Shown here: one piece after another, positions 1 to 7,587 of the stretch | Numbering within the stretch: the first letter of the stretch is position 1 | How the letters are laid out: every line of letters begins with the position of its first letter | Assembly (NCBI GenBank): GCA_024102795.1 | Contig: JAGFJK010000060.1 | Coordinates: 1 to 37,478, forward strand | Reading direction: 5' to 3' | Length of the DNA stretch: 37,478 nucleotides | DNA from: Pirellulaceae bacterium | GTDB taxonomy: Bacteria; Planctomycetota; Planctomycetia; Pirellulales; Pirellulaceae | Notes under the pieces: generated by a model | Told to the model about the DNA's origin: nothing | The model's database searches: none | What the model saw: the letters and a program-made list of their open reading frames with translations, nothing else | Made by a program: the position numbers and the translations under genes

Positions 1-2151
1 CCGCACGCGGCCCGGCCCCCGCAAGTCGCCCGCGGCCGAGTCGCCCGCGGCCGAGTCGCCCGCGGCCAGGTAAAGCGGCAGCAGCGATTCGCTGCCGCGG
101 TTGTCGGATCGAATCACACCGTCCAGCGCCAAGTGGTCGCAGATCCAGAAGTAGGTGCAGGGCCGGTGGGGCAGCATCTGGCGGCGCGCGATCAGGGCCG
201 GCCCGGAGGCGTCCAGCCAGGGTTGCACGACCGGCTGGCGGGGCCAGTCGATCATCCAGGGGACCCAGAAGACGTAGCGATAGTCGAACGGGCGATACAG
301 GCAGGGCTGAATCCAGACTTCCCAGTCGTCGAGCGAAGCCAGGTGACGGCGAGCGGCGGCGAGCTGCCAACCGCGGGTATCGCCCGGAGGATAGCGCCAG
401 GAACGCCGGCGGCGAAAATACAGCCGCCGGATCTCGTCATCCGGCACCGCCAGGTCGCCAAGCTGGCTCAAGCGGTCCACCAGCTCCTGCCGCTCGAAGG
501 CCACGACCAGACCGTCGCGGGCCGTGACCGGAGCCGTGGTGTGGACCGGAAACGCCTCGGTCAGCAGCGGGCCGGAGTCGTACAACCGGTGCTTGCTGGT
601 CGCGCGAGGGACCAGCAGGAAATGCGGTTCGGCGGGCGATAGCTCCCGCGCTGGTCCGAGCTCGCTCGAACCGCTGGCCAGCGTCTGAAGTTTCTCCTCG
701 CGAGTCCCCCACAGCTCCCGGTACGCCCGCTGGGCAGTGGTCGGCGCGGGCGGCCGAGCCAGGACGATGGTCGCCACGCCGGAGTCAATGCCGAACACGT
801 TCTGATCCCGCTGGCCATCCGGCGCCAGCTCCCGCTTTTTCCGGTTGCCGTGCAGGTCGAGAACCTCGATGCCGCAAAAGTCCTCCCACAACCGTTCCCG
901 GAGTCCCCGGAACGTGGCGTTGTCCAGGAAGCCATGATTGGCAACCAGAGCCACCACGCCGCAGCCACAGCGTTCGATCTGCCAGTGGGCGTACCGCAGG
1001 AACTTGACGTAGTCGTCGTGCAGCCAGTGTTTGCGTTCTCCCAACGGCCGGCCGCCGGACAGGTAGTAGCTGGCCCGCGGGCACTGGCCGTCGTGCCCGC
1101 GCAGCAGATCGGCGATCCACCGCCCGGAGTTCGACGAGAGGCTGGCGAATGGCGGGTTGCCCAGCACGAGGGGAAACGGCTGTTCGAACCTCAACTGCCA
1201 CGCCATTCGGACCGCCCTCCGCGCCGGTGGTGGCAGCTCTTGCAACTCCTCCCGCGGTGCCGGAGGGCCGGCCAGCGTGCTGCCCAGAGCCAGCCGCAAA
1301 GGTTGCGCCCGGCGGAAGTCGAATCCCGTTTCGGCCAGCTTGCCGGCAATCCGGAGATGCGCCACGACCAGTGCCGGCAGCATCAACTCCAGCCCGCACA
1401 ACCTGGGCAGCAGATGCCGGGGAACGTAGTCATTCCAGCGGCGGCCAATCTGCCGCTCATCGGCGCCCTCGTCCCGCCAGGCGGCCACCAGCGAACCGTG
1501 GATCCGATCGATCACTTCCACCAGAAACTGGCCGTCGCCAGCGGCTGGGTCCAGCAGCATGGCAAACGGGGTCTGGGGCGGGATGCCGTCCGGCAGCGCC
1601 ACGCCGGTCAGCCTGTGAATCCGCGCCCAGTCCGCGTCGTCCGCCAGGCCTTGAGCAAGTCCGATTTGGTCGCGCAGCGTTGCGTCCAGCCGCTGGACGA
1701 GATGCCGGGCCAGCTCGGCCGGCGTGTAGTAGACACCGTGCTTTCGCCGGCGGCTGCCGTCGGTCCGGGCCAGCAACCGCTCGTAGGGACGCCGCTGGCT
1801 GCCGGCCGGCTGAACCAAACCATCTCCCGCGTCACCTTCCACCTCGGCGAGGATTGCCTCAACCTGGCCGGCCAGCAACGAGCGGCTTCCGCCCAGCAAG
1901 GCCGTTGCCGGCCGCCGTCGCTCGGCGATCGCCTGGCAGATCCTCACGAGGTTGGTGCACGGCGGTCCGACCAGCCGGCACAGGCAAGCGGCTGCGGCCG
2001 CCGGCAACGGATGCTGGCGCAGCTCGCGGACGCCCACGTGCACGGTTTCCCGCCACATGTCGAGCAGTTCGCCGGCACCGACCTCGCGCGGATCCTGCAC
2101 GGTCAAGCGCAGAACCCGCTGCCAGGTATTCAGGTCCCAGGTCGACCCCAT
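1..2151 (-). CDS. Adenine-specific DNA methyltransferase with type ISP-like C-terminal specificity region (3' end off window)
   Basis: An open frame of 717 codons runs off the left edge, so the C-terminus is missing. From the ATG at 2151 the protein shows the N6-adenine methyltransferase signature: KHGVYYTPAEL near residue 137, the SAM-binding motif I LLDPAAGDGQF near 197 and the catalytic NPPF motif near 330. Towards the end, YRPFDYRYVFWVPW (about 620) and DNRGSESLLPLYL (about 700) resemble the target-recognition region of type ISP restriction-modification enzymes such as LlaBIII. No helicase or nuclease part precedes the methylase, so this could be a solitary or type IIG-like enzyme; a nuclease could lie beyond the window. 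The frame is closed by a stop at 2254-2256, and 2151 is the only upstream ATG, with a GAGG about 9 nt before it. It is divergent from the small gene at 2361. Family confidence is high; the subtype is inference. Confidence 0.85.
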   Translation of the reverse strand, partial: MGSTWDLNTWQRVLRLTVQDPREVGAGELLDMWRETVHVGVRELRQHPLPAAAAACLCRLVGPPCTNLVRICQAIAERRRPATALLGGSRSLLAGQVEAILAEVEGDAGDGLVQPAGSQRRPYERLLARTDGSRRRKHGVYYTPAELARHLVQRLDATLRDQIGLAQGLADDADWARIHRLTGVALPDGIPPQTPFAMLLDPAAGDGQFLVEVIDRIHGSLVAAWRDEGADERQIGRRWNDYVPRHLLPRLCGLELMLPALVVAHLRIAGKLAETGFDFRRAQPLRLALGSTLAGPPAPREELQELPPPARRAVRMAWQLRFEQPFPLVLGNPPFASLSSNSGRWIADLLRGHDGQCPRASYYLSGGRPLGERKHWLHDDYVKFLRYAHWQIERCGCGVVALVANHGFLDNATFRGLRERLWEDFCGIEVLDLHGNRKKRELAPDGQRDQNVFGIDSGVATIVLARPPAPTTAQRAYRELWGTREEKLQTLASGSSELGPARELSPAEPHFLLVPRATSKHRLYDSGPLLTEAFPVHTTAPVTARDGLVVAFERQELVDRLSQLGDLAVPDDEIRRLYFRRRRSWRYPPGDTRGWQLAAARRHLASLDDWEVWIQPCLYRPFDYRYVFWVPWMIDWPRQPVVQPWLDASGPALIARRQMLPHRPCTYFWICDHLALDGVIRSDNRGSESLLPLYLAAGDSAAGDSAAGDLRGPGRVR
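24..68. repeat. 15-bp tandem repeat, three copies, inside the methyltransferase gene
   Basis: Three consecutive copies of AGTCGCCCGCGGCCG (the last differs at one base) encode an in-frame AAGDS-like repeat in the minus-strand methyltransferase, directly after its LPLYL motif. The unit is a multiple of three, so copy-number change would not break the frame. Confidence 0.8.
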
Positions 2152-2290
2152 CCGCGATCCTCGGCCTTGCGGCGGATCGCGCCGGCCTCGCGAATCGCTG
2201 GGGTCGCGGAAAACGGACCGGGGCGTCCACGGCAGAAAATTTTGGAAAATCCGTCAAAAAGTTTTCCACACGGTGACAAGGTGTGGTCAT

Positions 2291-2322
2291 ACCCGTTTGC
2301 TAGGCTGCCGGGAAGAACGGGT
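2291..2322. promoter_or_regulatory. 7-bp inverted repeat ahead of the small gene at 2361
   Basis: ACCCGTT (2291-2297) and AACGGGT (2316-2322) are exact inverted copies 18 nt apart, in the AT-richer divergent region between the methyltransferase and the gene at 2361. This could be an operator-like site or a leader hairpin. No clear -35/-10 pair could be assigned, so a regulatory role is only inferred from position. Confidence 0.3.
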
Positions 2323-2360
2323 GTGCTTTCACGGATTTTGTCAGGGCAGGAGCGGGTCTC

Positions 2361-2651
2361 ATGGCCGAGCAATCAGCAAGAGCGGCGGCGAAGTTCGCAT
2401 TGGGAATGACCTTGATCACCCCGGGCGCTCAACGGACACTCACTCAGCAGGACGTGCTGCTGGCTTTGCGCCGACATCAGCAGGGGGATTGGGGTGACGT
2501 GGACGCGCATGATCGGCGGGAGAATGAACTGGCGCTGGGAGCGAGCTTGAGGTTGATGTCGGTGTACGTGTCATCGGCGGGCGAGAAGTTCTGGGTCATC
2601 ACGGAGGCCGACCGCTCGGCGACGACGATCCTCCTGCCGGAGGAGTATTAG
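2361..2651 (+). CDS. Small conserved protein of the kind sometimes annotated as type I restriction endonuclease subunit M
   Basis: This 96-residue soluble protein has the layout FALGMTLITPGA, then LRRHQQGDWGDVDAHDRRENELAL, then GEKFWVITEADRSATTILLPEEY at the C-terminus. From memory, this short family with the invariant WVITEADRS and LLPEEY ending is widespread on plasmids, phages and chromosomes and is often labelled as a restriction subunit without experimental support. Its true role is unknown, and I do not claim restriction activity. The ATG at 2361 follows CAGGAG by about 8 nt. It stands divergent from the DNA methyltransferase, which fits the family's frequent company with DNA-modification genes but may be chance. 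Confidence 0.85.
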   Translation: MAEQSARAAAKFALGMTLITPGAQRTLTQQDVLLALRRHQQGDWGDVDAHDRRENELALGASLRLMSVYVSSAGEKFWVITEADRSATTILLPEEY

Positions 2652-2668
2652 GTCGACCCGGCCATGAA

Positions 2669-2748
2669 GCCGAAGCGTGAGCGAGGGAGACCTGGCGAGA
2701 GGCGTTTCGCAAAAGTAGCCCGAAGCGTAAGCGGGGGGAAACTGGCGA
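2669..2748. repeat. Two degenerate copies of a 30-bp GAAGCGTRAGCGRGGG intergenic repeat
   Basis: The segments 2669-2698 and 2718-2748 share the frame CCGAAGCGTGAGCGAGGGA followed by NACTGGCGA, with scattered substitutions. They lie in non-coding DNA just after a gene end. I recall similar GAAGCGT-AGCGAGGG strings scattered between planctomycete genes, but that is memory and not a search. Confidence 0.6.
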
Positions 2749-2899
2749 CAAGGACTCAATCGATCACTGCTGGCTCTCTCCCCGCTTCGAGATCGTGCAG
2801 CTTATAAGTTGCTTTGCCGAGGGAACTTGGCGTGGCAACCGAGGGAAACTTAGACAGCCTGTGCTCCCGCGAGCGCTCCCCCTGGAAATCATTCTGGCC

Positions 2900-2922
2900 C
2901 CCTCCCCGGCTTCCGGGGAGGG
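2900..2922. repeat. GC-rich 10-bp hairpin (CCCTCCCCGG/CCGGGGAGGG)
   Basis: The arms are perfect over 10 bp with a CTT loop (2910-2912), and the outer sequence continues as CTGGGGAGGGG. There is no T-tract on either side, so it is not a standard intrinsic terminator; a dispersed intergenic repeat is more likely. Confidence 0.55.
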
Positions 2923-2971
2923 CTGGGGAGGGGCCTGCGGATCTAGAGCAGTCAACCATGGACCATTGTGG

Positions 2972-3166
2972 ACCATTGACCTCTGGGGTCGATTTGGCAA
3001 CACCAGGTACGCCTCCCTGGCCCGCCCGACCTGGGCGAACTCATAGGCCCTCGCCACGCGCTGCGCCAGCCAGACCACCGATCATCGGCGCCCACGGATC
3101 CTCGCCCCGCCAGTCATGTGCCAGCATTCTTCCCATCCTGCCAAATCGACCCCAGAGGTCAATGGT
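2972..3166. repeat. 28-bp perfect inverted repeat, arms 139 bp apart
   Basis: The left arm (2972-2999) and right arm (3139-3166) are exact reverse complements over 28 bp, beginning ACCATTGACCTCTGGGGTCG on the left. The two outer neighbours do not pair, so the match has sharp ends. The enclosed 139 bp has no intact ORF of note. The shape is that of a small non-autonomous element or of two oppositely inserted copies of one short repeat. No target-site duplication could be confirmed. Confidence 0.7.
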
Positions 3167-3224
3167 TTGAAACTCAAACTCCCGTGAACGGTTACAGGCA
3201 GGTCGCCTTTCGCTGGGCGCCGGT

Positions 3225-3230
3225 AAGGAG
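3225..3230 (+). promoter_or_regulatory. Strong ribosome binding site AAGGAG before a TTG start
   Basis: AAGGAG lies 5 nt ahead of the TTG at 3236 and is the only good Shine-Dalgarno sequence near the start of the aminotransferase gene. It favours TTG 3236 over the in-frame ATG at 3290, which has none. Confidence 0.55.
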
Positions 3231-3235
3231 TATCG

Positions 3236-4645
3236 TTGAGCAGTAGGTGCGCGGCCGTTGGGGCCATCAACTCCTGCCTGTGTGTCCACATGAAACCAAC
3301 TCAGACCGAAACTTCGGAACAACCGCTTTCGTCACAGACTCCGCCCGCGGGCCACGACGCGGAACTGGCCGGGGAACAGGCGGAGCCGGCCACGGCGATC
3401 GACTGCCCTCCGGAATCCGTGGAGTTGGGGCCGCCGCCGGCCAGCTCCGGGCAGGAGCCGCCGTTTGAGATTCGCCTGGCGGCCCGAGTGCATCGCTTGC
3501 CGGCCTACATGTTCGGTCGCATCAACCACTTGCTGTATCAGAAGCGGCGAGCGGGAGCGGACGTGATTGACCTGGGCATGGGGAACCCGTCGGACCCGCC
3601 CGCGGAGAGGGTGATCGAGAAACTGGCTCAAGCGGCCCACGATCCGACAAATCACGGGTACAGCAAGTCGAACGGCATCTTGAACTTGCGGCGCGAAGTC
3701 GCCAGCAAGTACTTGACCCGGTACGGCGTGCGGTTGGATCCCGAAGCCGAGGTGATCGTCTGTCTGGGGTCGAAGGAGGGGTTCAGCCACATGTGCCTGG
3801 CCCTGATGGGTCCGGGCGACACGGCGATCATTCCGGCCCCCTACTTTCCCGTGCACATGTACGCCGTGGCCTTGGCAGCGGGCAACGTGATTGCCCTGGA
3901 AGTGGCCGACAGCGAGAAATTCCTCTCCAACATCGCCTATACCTGCCAGCACCTGTACCCGACGCCGAAACTGCTGATCCTGAACTACCCGCACAATCCA
4001 TCCACGGTGACGGTGGAGCCGGAATTCTTCCGCGACGTGGTCAAGTTGGCCAAGCGTTACGGTTTCATGGTGATCAGCGACTTTGCTTACGCGGACGTGG
4101 CGTTTGACGGCTATCGTCCGCCGAGCTTCCTGGCCGCTCCAGGCGCGATTGACGTGGGCGTGGAGTTCACGACGATGAGCAAGGGATACAACATGGCGGG
4201 CTGGCGGGTCGGGTTCTGCTGCGGCAACGCCGAGATGATCCGCGGCCTGGGAGTGATCAAGGGCTACTACGACTACGGGATGTTCCAGGCGATCCAGATT
4301 GCCGCCATCGTTGCCTTGCGGCATACCGAGGCGGCGGTCGAGGAGCAATCGGCGCTGTACCAGCGGCGGCGTGATGTGATGGTGGACGGTCTGCGCCGGA
4401 TCGGCTGGGAAGTGGAGCCGCCCCAGGCGGGCATGTTCCTCTGGGCCAAGATCCCGCAGCCGTGGGCGTCGCGAATGTCCACGATGGACTTTGGCATGAT
4501 GCTGCTGGAACGCGGCAACGTGGCCGTCAGCCCTGGCAGCGGTTTCGGGCCCGCAGGCGAGGGCTTCGTGCGGATGGCCTTGGTGGAAAACGAGGAGCGG
4601 TTGCGGCAGGCGGTGCGGCACATCGGACGCTGCCTGCGCTCGTAG
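3236..4645 (+). CDS. Class I/II PLP-dependent aminotransferase, AlaC-like
   Basis: The core from about residue 85 is a complete fold-type I aminotransferase: [40 protein letters not shown], the NYPHNPS segment, [12 protein letters not shown] and the Schiff-base lysine in [16 protein letters not shown], ending with [18 protein letters not shown]. The order matches glutamate-pyruvate aminotransferases of the AlaC type and their LL-diaminopimelate aminotransferase relatives; alanine formation from pyruvate and glutamate is the best guess, but substrate cannot be read from sequence. About 80 residues of Pro/Glu/Ala-rich, low-complexity sequence precede the core, longer than usual. The start is uncertain: TTG 3236 (with AAGGAG) or ATG 3290. 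It stands alone, followed by a tandem repeat array, and is not in an obvious operon. Confidence 0.92.
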   Translation: MSSRCAAVGAINSCLCVHMKPTQTETSEQPLSSQTPPAGHDAELAGEQAEPATAIDCPPESVELGPPPASSGQEPPFEIRLAARVHRLPAYMFGRINHLLYQKRRAGADVIDLGMGNPSDPPAERVIEKLAQAAHDPTNHGYSKSNGILNLRREVASKYLTRYGVRLDPEAEVIVCLGSKEGFSHMCLALMGPGDTAIIPAPYFPVHMYAVALAAGNVIALEVADSEKFLSNIAYTCQHLYPTPKLLILNYPHNPSTVTVEPEFFRDVVKLAKRYGFMVISDFAYADVAFDGYRPPSFLAAPGAIDVGVEFTTMSKGYNMAGWRVGFCCGNAEMIRGLGVIKGYYDYGMFQAIQIAAIVALRHTEAAVEEQSALYQRRRDVMVDGLRRIGWEVEPPQAGMFLWAKIPQPWASRMSTMDFGMMLLERGNVAVSPGSGFGPAGEGFVRMALVENEERLRQAVRHIGRCLRS

Positions 4646-4685
4646 CGTCGCGCTCAAACGGCCAGCGGGGGAAGTCAGCCCTTCA

Positions 4686-5100
4686 ACAGGCGAGCGGGGG
4701 GCGTCAGCCCCCTGTTTCTCTTGATCACTGTTACGCCGCACGAAGACAGGCGAGCGGGGGGCGTCAGCCCCCTGTTTCTCTTGATCAACGTTACACCGCA
4801 CGAAGACAGGCAAGCGGGGGGCGTCAGCCCCCTGTTTCTCTTGATCACTGTTACGCCGCACGAAGACAGGCGAGCGGGGGACGTCAGCCCCCTGTTTCTC
4901 TTGATCACCGTTACGCCGCACGAAGACAGGCGAGCGGGGGGCGTCAGCCCCCTGTTTCTCTTGATCAACGTTACACCGCACGAAGCGCAACAGAAACAGC
5001 GGGCTGACGCCCGCCGCTCGCCAACGGGTCGCCGCACGAAGACAGGCGAGCGGGGGGCGTCAGCCCCCTGTTTCTCTTGATCACCGTTACGCCGCACGAA
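4686..5100. repeat. Tandem array of 60-bp units with a GGGGGC-GTCA-GCCCCC hairpin, plus two inverted variants
   Basis: Five consecutive 60-bp units start at 4686, 4746, 4806, 4866 and 4926, and another forward unit starts near 5045. Each holds GGCGAGCGG followed by a 6-bp stem around the loop GTCA, then CTGTTTCTCTTGATCA and a spacer ending GCCGCACGAAGA. Inverted copies lie at about 4989-5023 and from about 5100. In the inverted copies the stem reads GCGGGC/GCCCGC, a compensated G-C to C-G swap. The fourth unit carries one stem mismatch (A at 4881). The array lies between two same-strand genes; several frames are stop-free only because the period is 20 codons. Confidence 0.9.
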
Positions 5101-5180
5101 GCGCACAGAAACAGCGGGCTGACGCCCGCCGCTCGCCAACGCCGCTCGCCAACGCCGCTCGCCAACGCCGCTCGCTCGCG
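5100..5180. repeat. Inverted hairpin element followed by short GCCGCTCGCCAAC repeats
   Basis: After an inverted copy of the array element (CAGAAACAGCGGGCTGACGC), the last part GCCGCTCGCCAAC is repeated about four times head to tail up to about 5175. This looks like local slippage expansion of the element's end. Confidence 0.7.
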
Positions 5181-5255
5181 CCGCCTCGCGGCACACCTAC
5201 CGAGCTGGCGAGTGCACGGTTATACTCGGCGGCAGTATCCAGCCAAGAAAACGAA

Positions 5256-5289
5256 CGAGGGCTCTTGTTCGCCGCAACAAGAGCCCTCG
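5256..5289. terminator. Perfect 14-bp hairpin upstream of carA; U-tract would form only on the minus strand
   Basis: CGAGGGCTCTTGTT (5256-5269) pairs perfectly with 5276-5289 around a CGCCGC loop. The plus strand has no T-run after it, while AAGAAAA just before it gives a T-rich tail on the minus strand. No minus-strand gene lies nearby. It may therefore be a leader structure of carA, whose start is 162 nt downstream, or a terminator for antisense transcription. Confidence 0.55.
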
Positions 5290-5450
5290 ATTGGCTGTCC
5301 GGAGGAAGGGTTGGTTACCGACGACCGGAGACCCACAGCCGTATTTTGGGTATCGGGAGTCGCGGTAGCTCGACTTTAAGCAGGGTCCGCGACACGCGCG
5401 TTCCTGGCTCTTCCGCGCTACAAATCCACTCACGATGGTTGTCGCACAAG

Positions 5451-6590
5451 ATGCAGATGCAAGCAAAGCTCGCCCTCGAAGACGGCACGGTGTTCACGGG
5501 CCTCGGTATTGGCGCCGAGGGAGAAGTGGACGGCGAAGTTGTCTTTAACACGTCGATGACTGGCTATCAGGAGATCCTGACCGATCCCAGCTATCGCGGC
5601 CAGATCGTCACGATGACGTACACCCAGATTGGGAACTACGGCGTAAACGACGAGGACCTGGAAAGTTCGCGGCCGCACCTGGCCGGATTCGTCGTGCGCG
5701 AAGTCAGCCGCTTGCACAGCAACTTCCGCGCGGATGGCGGCTTGCAGAACTATCTGGCTCGCCATGGAATCATCGGTCTGGCGGGCATCGACACGCGGGC
5801 ACTCGTGCGGCGCACCCGCATCCACGGCGCCTTGCGTGGAATTCTCTCGACCGTCGATCTGAACGATGACAGCCTCGTGGCCAAGGCGCAGGCCAGTCCG
5901 GGGCTGGTGGGCCGGGACCTGGTCCGCGAAGTGCTGCCCGAGGGGCCTCACGAGTGGTCCGATGGCGTGAGTGAATGGACCGAGCTGCCGGGGAACCGCA
6001 CGACCAGCGAGCGGTCGCCGCGGTTGCGGGTCGTCGCGCTGGATTTCGGCATGAAGTGGAACATCGCCCGCCACTTGCGCCACCAGGGCTGCGACGTTAC
6101 CGTCCTGCCGGGCACCGCCAGCAGCGACGAGGTGCTCGCGCGCCAACCCCACGGCGTCTTCCTGTCCAACGGTCCAGGCGACCCGGAACCCGTAACCTAC
6201 GGCATCCAGACGATCCGGCAACTCCTGGGAAAGGTGCCCATCTTCGGCATCTGCCTGGGGCACCAACTGTTCGGACTGGCGTGCGGCGCCCGCACCTTTA
6301 AGCTCAAGTTCGGCCACCGCGGCGCGAATCAGCCGGTGCTGAACCTTGACACGGGGCGCGTCGAGATCACCGCTCAGAACCACGGTTTCGCCGTCGCCGA
6401 AGAGTCGCTGCCAGCGGAACTGGAGATCACGCACCGCAACCTGAACGACGACACGATCGCCGGCCTGCGGCACCGTCACGCCCCCGCGTTCAGTGTCCAG
6501 TACCACCCGGAGGCTTCCGCCGGCCCCCACGATAGCCACTATCTGTTCCGCCAGTTCCGCCAGTTGATGGACGGTGGGGATAGGGAGTAG
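5451..6590 (+). CDS. carA: Carbamoyl-phosphate synthase small (glutaminase) subunit
   Basis: The 379-residue protein is the glutamine amidotransferase subunit of carbamoyl-phosphate synthase (EC 6.3.5.5), which hydrolyses glutamine and channels ammonia to the large subunit for arginine and pyrimidine synthesis. The N-terminal half begins MQMQAKLALEDGTVFTG and has the CarA hallmarks GEVVFNTSMTGYQEILTDPSY and NYGVN. The class I amidotransferase half has LSNGPGDP, the nucleophile Cys268 in FGICLGHQLF, and His352/Glu354 in QYHPEAS. Length is normal for CarA. The start is ATG 5451 or ATG 5457; longer in-frame starts run into the upstream hairpin and lack homology. No carB is adjacent, so the subunits are encoded apart, which is common. 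Confidence 0.97.
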   Translation: MQMQAKLALEDGTVFTGLGIGAEGEVDGEVVFNTSMTGYQEILTDPSYRGQIVTMTYTQIGNYGVNDEDLESSRPHLAGFVVREVSRLHSNFRADGGLQNYLARHGIIGLAGIDTRALVRRTRIHGALRGILSTVDLNDDSLVAKAQASPGLVGRDLVREVLPEGPHEWSDGVSEWTELPGNRTTSERSPRLRVVALDFGMKWNIARHLRHQGCDVTVLPGTASSDEVLARQPHGVFLSNGPGDPEPVTYGIQTIRQLLGKVPIFGICLGHQLFGLACGARTFKLKFGHRGANQPVLNLDTGRVEITAQNHGFAVAEESLPAELEITHRNLNDDTIAGLRHRHAPAFSVQYHPEASAGPHDSHYLFRQFRQLMDGGDRE

Positions 6591-6597
6591 GGGGCAG

Positions 6598-6639
6598 TTG
6601 GCAGGGGTCAGTTGGCAGGGGTCAGTTGGCAGGGGTCAG
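6598..6639. repeat. 14-bp tandem repeat (TTGGCAGGGGTCAG), three copies, at a gene end
   Basis: Three exact head-to-tail copies start at 6598, 6612 and 6626 between the convergent carA and GAP1-like genes. The stop codon of the minus-strand GAP1-like gene (6622-6624) lies inside the second copy, so the repeat supplies that protein's last residues (TPAN). Confidence 0.85.
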
Positions 6640-7572
6640 GGGTGGGGAGTTTGCGGCGGCGCCTGAGTGCGGAGGCGGCTCGGCGAGGCTGGCGGCCAGG
6701 GCCGCGAAGTGCCCGGTTTCGAGATGCAGGATTACCCAGTCGGCCCAATCGCCCGAACTGGCGCCAGCCGCCTGGGCGAATGGTTCCTGTCCGGCCGACA
6801 GACCCGTGTGAGTCGGAGCCGCGTCTGACAGGTGATGGGTGGCTGGCGGGTGGGTGTCGGTCAGGTCGAGCACGGTCAGGCCGAGTCGTTCGGCGTGCCG
6901 GCATTCGGCTGGCGAGGCGGCTTGCAAACCGCACAGGCGAAATGGCCGGCGAGCGGAAGGGCGGAGGTTGGTGCACGACCAGACCTGGGGGCGCACGTCG
7001 AGCGGCAGGAGGTCGTATAGGGCCCGCCAGACATGATCGACGGGCGAGCTCAGCACGACGGCCAGCGGTTGGGACCGTAGCACTCGGCGCAGCAGCACTC
7101 GCAAGGCATGGTATCCGGGTGTGAACCGCAGCCGACTCAGGCTGCTCGCCTGCAGGAGCGAACCGCGCCCCGGCAGTTCGATCGGTTCCAGGGGCCGATC
7201 CAGCGGCACGCCATCGCGGCCCGCGGCCAGGCAGGCGTCCAGGATGCGGAACGGGTGATTGGCAAACCTCCGGAACGTGTCCGGCGGCACGATCAGCGAG
7301 TGCGTGAACACTCGGCCGCCGCCCCGCCCGCTGTACTCCGCGCCCTGGTACGAGGTCCGAGCCACGCACCAGGCGCCGCTGGGCAACGGGTGGAACTGAA
7401 CGCTGCGAGTCGCCAGGTCGTCGCCACGCAAGGCATCATGCGCGGGGCCCCAGCCGGAGAGCGCTCGGACATCGTCGGTCCGCACGCCGGGACTGGTCGC
7501 CGCCAGTTGGTAACCGTTCCGGCCAGCACCGTGGCACGACGTAAACACCGCCTGTTCGATCCGCTCGGCCAT
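6622..7572 (-). CDS. GTPase-associated protein 1 (GAP1)-like protein
   Basis: This soluble 316-residue protein starts MAERIEQAVFTSCHGAGRNGY and continues with TSPGV, a block AEYSGRGGGRVFTHSLIVP at residues 78-96, and LPLDVRPQVWSCTNLRPSARRPFRL around 189-213. These match my memory of the type 2 N-terminal and middle domains of GTPase-associated protein 1 (GAP1-N2/GAP1-M), which Aravind and colleagues described as the regular partner of specialised GTPases in bacterial NTP-driven conflict systems. It is the last gene of a minus-strand cassette, 15 nt after the GTPase gene, which strongly supports the call. The Pro/Ser/Ala-rich tail past about residue 250 is poorly conserved-looking and ends inside a 14-bp tandem repeat. 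Biochemical activity is unknown. Confidence 0.7.
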   Translation of the reverse strand: MAERIEQAVFTSCHGAGRNGYQLAATSPGVRTDDVRALSGWGPAHDALRGDDLATRSVQFHPLPSGAWCVARTSYQGAEYSGRGGGRVFTHSLIVPPDTFRRFANHPFRILDACLAAGRDGVPLDRPLEPIELPGRGSLLQASSLSRLRFTPGYHALRVLLRRVLRSQPLAVVLSSPVDHVWRALYDLLPLDVRPQVWSCTNLRPSARRPFRLCGLQAASPAECRHAERLGLTVLDLTDTHPPATHHLSDAAPTHTGLSAGQEPFAQAAGASSGDWADWVILHLETGHFAALAASLAEPPPHSGAAANSPPLTPAN

Positions 7573-7587
7573 GGCACCCGGCAGAGG

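Larger units (their letters stand above)
2652..3235. other. Repeat-rich spacer without a convincing gene
   Basis: This 584-nt stretch holds two degenerate copies of a GAAGCGT-type repeat, a GC-rich hairpin and a 28-bp inverted repeat (listed separately). On the minus strand, frames around 2990-3135 read like pieces of a protein (AHDWRGEDPWAPMIGG, then WLAQRVARAYEFAQV in another frame), so a decayed gene fragment is possible, but I cannot name it. Confidence 0.5.

Noticed and set aside
2262..2270. DnaA box TTTTCCACA as part of an origin
   Set aside because: A single box with no cluster, no AT-rich unwinding region of size and no dnaA/dnaN nearby; chance match.
850..2409. 519-codon plus-strand frame over the methyltransferase
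   Set aside because: The minus strand in this interval encodes intact methyltransferase motifs in one continuous frame; the plus-strand frame shows none.
3332..4990. 552-codon minus-strand frame with repeated QEKQGADAPRSPV units
   Set aside because: It is the shadow of the aminotransferase gene joined to the 60-bp array, whose 20-codon period keeps frames open.
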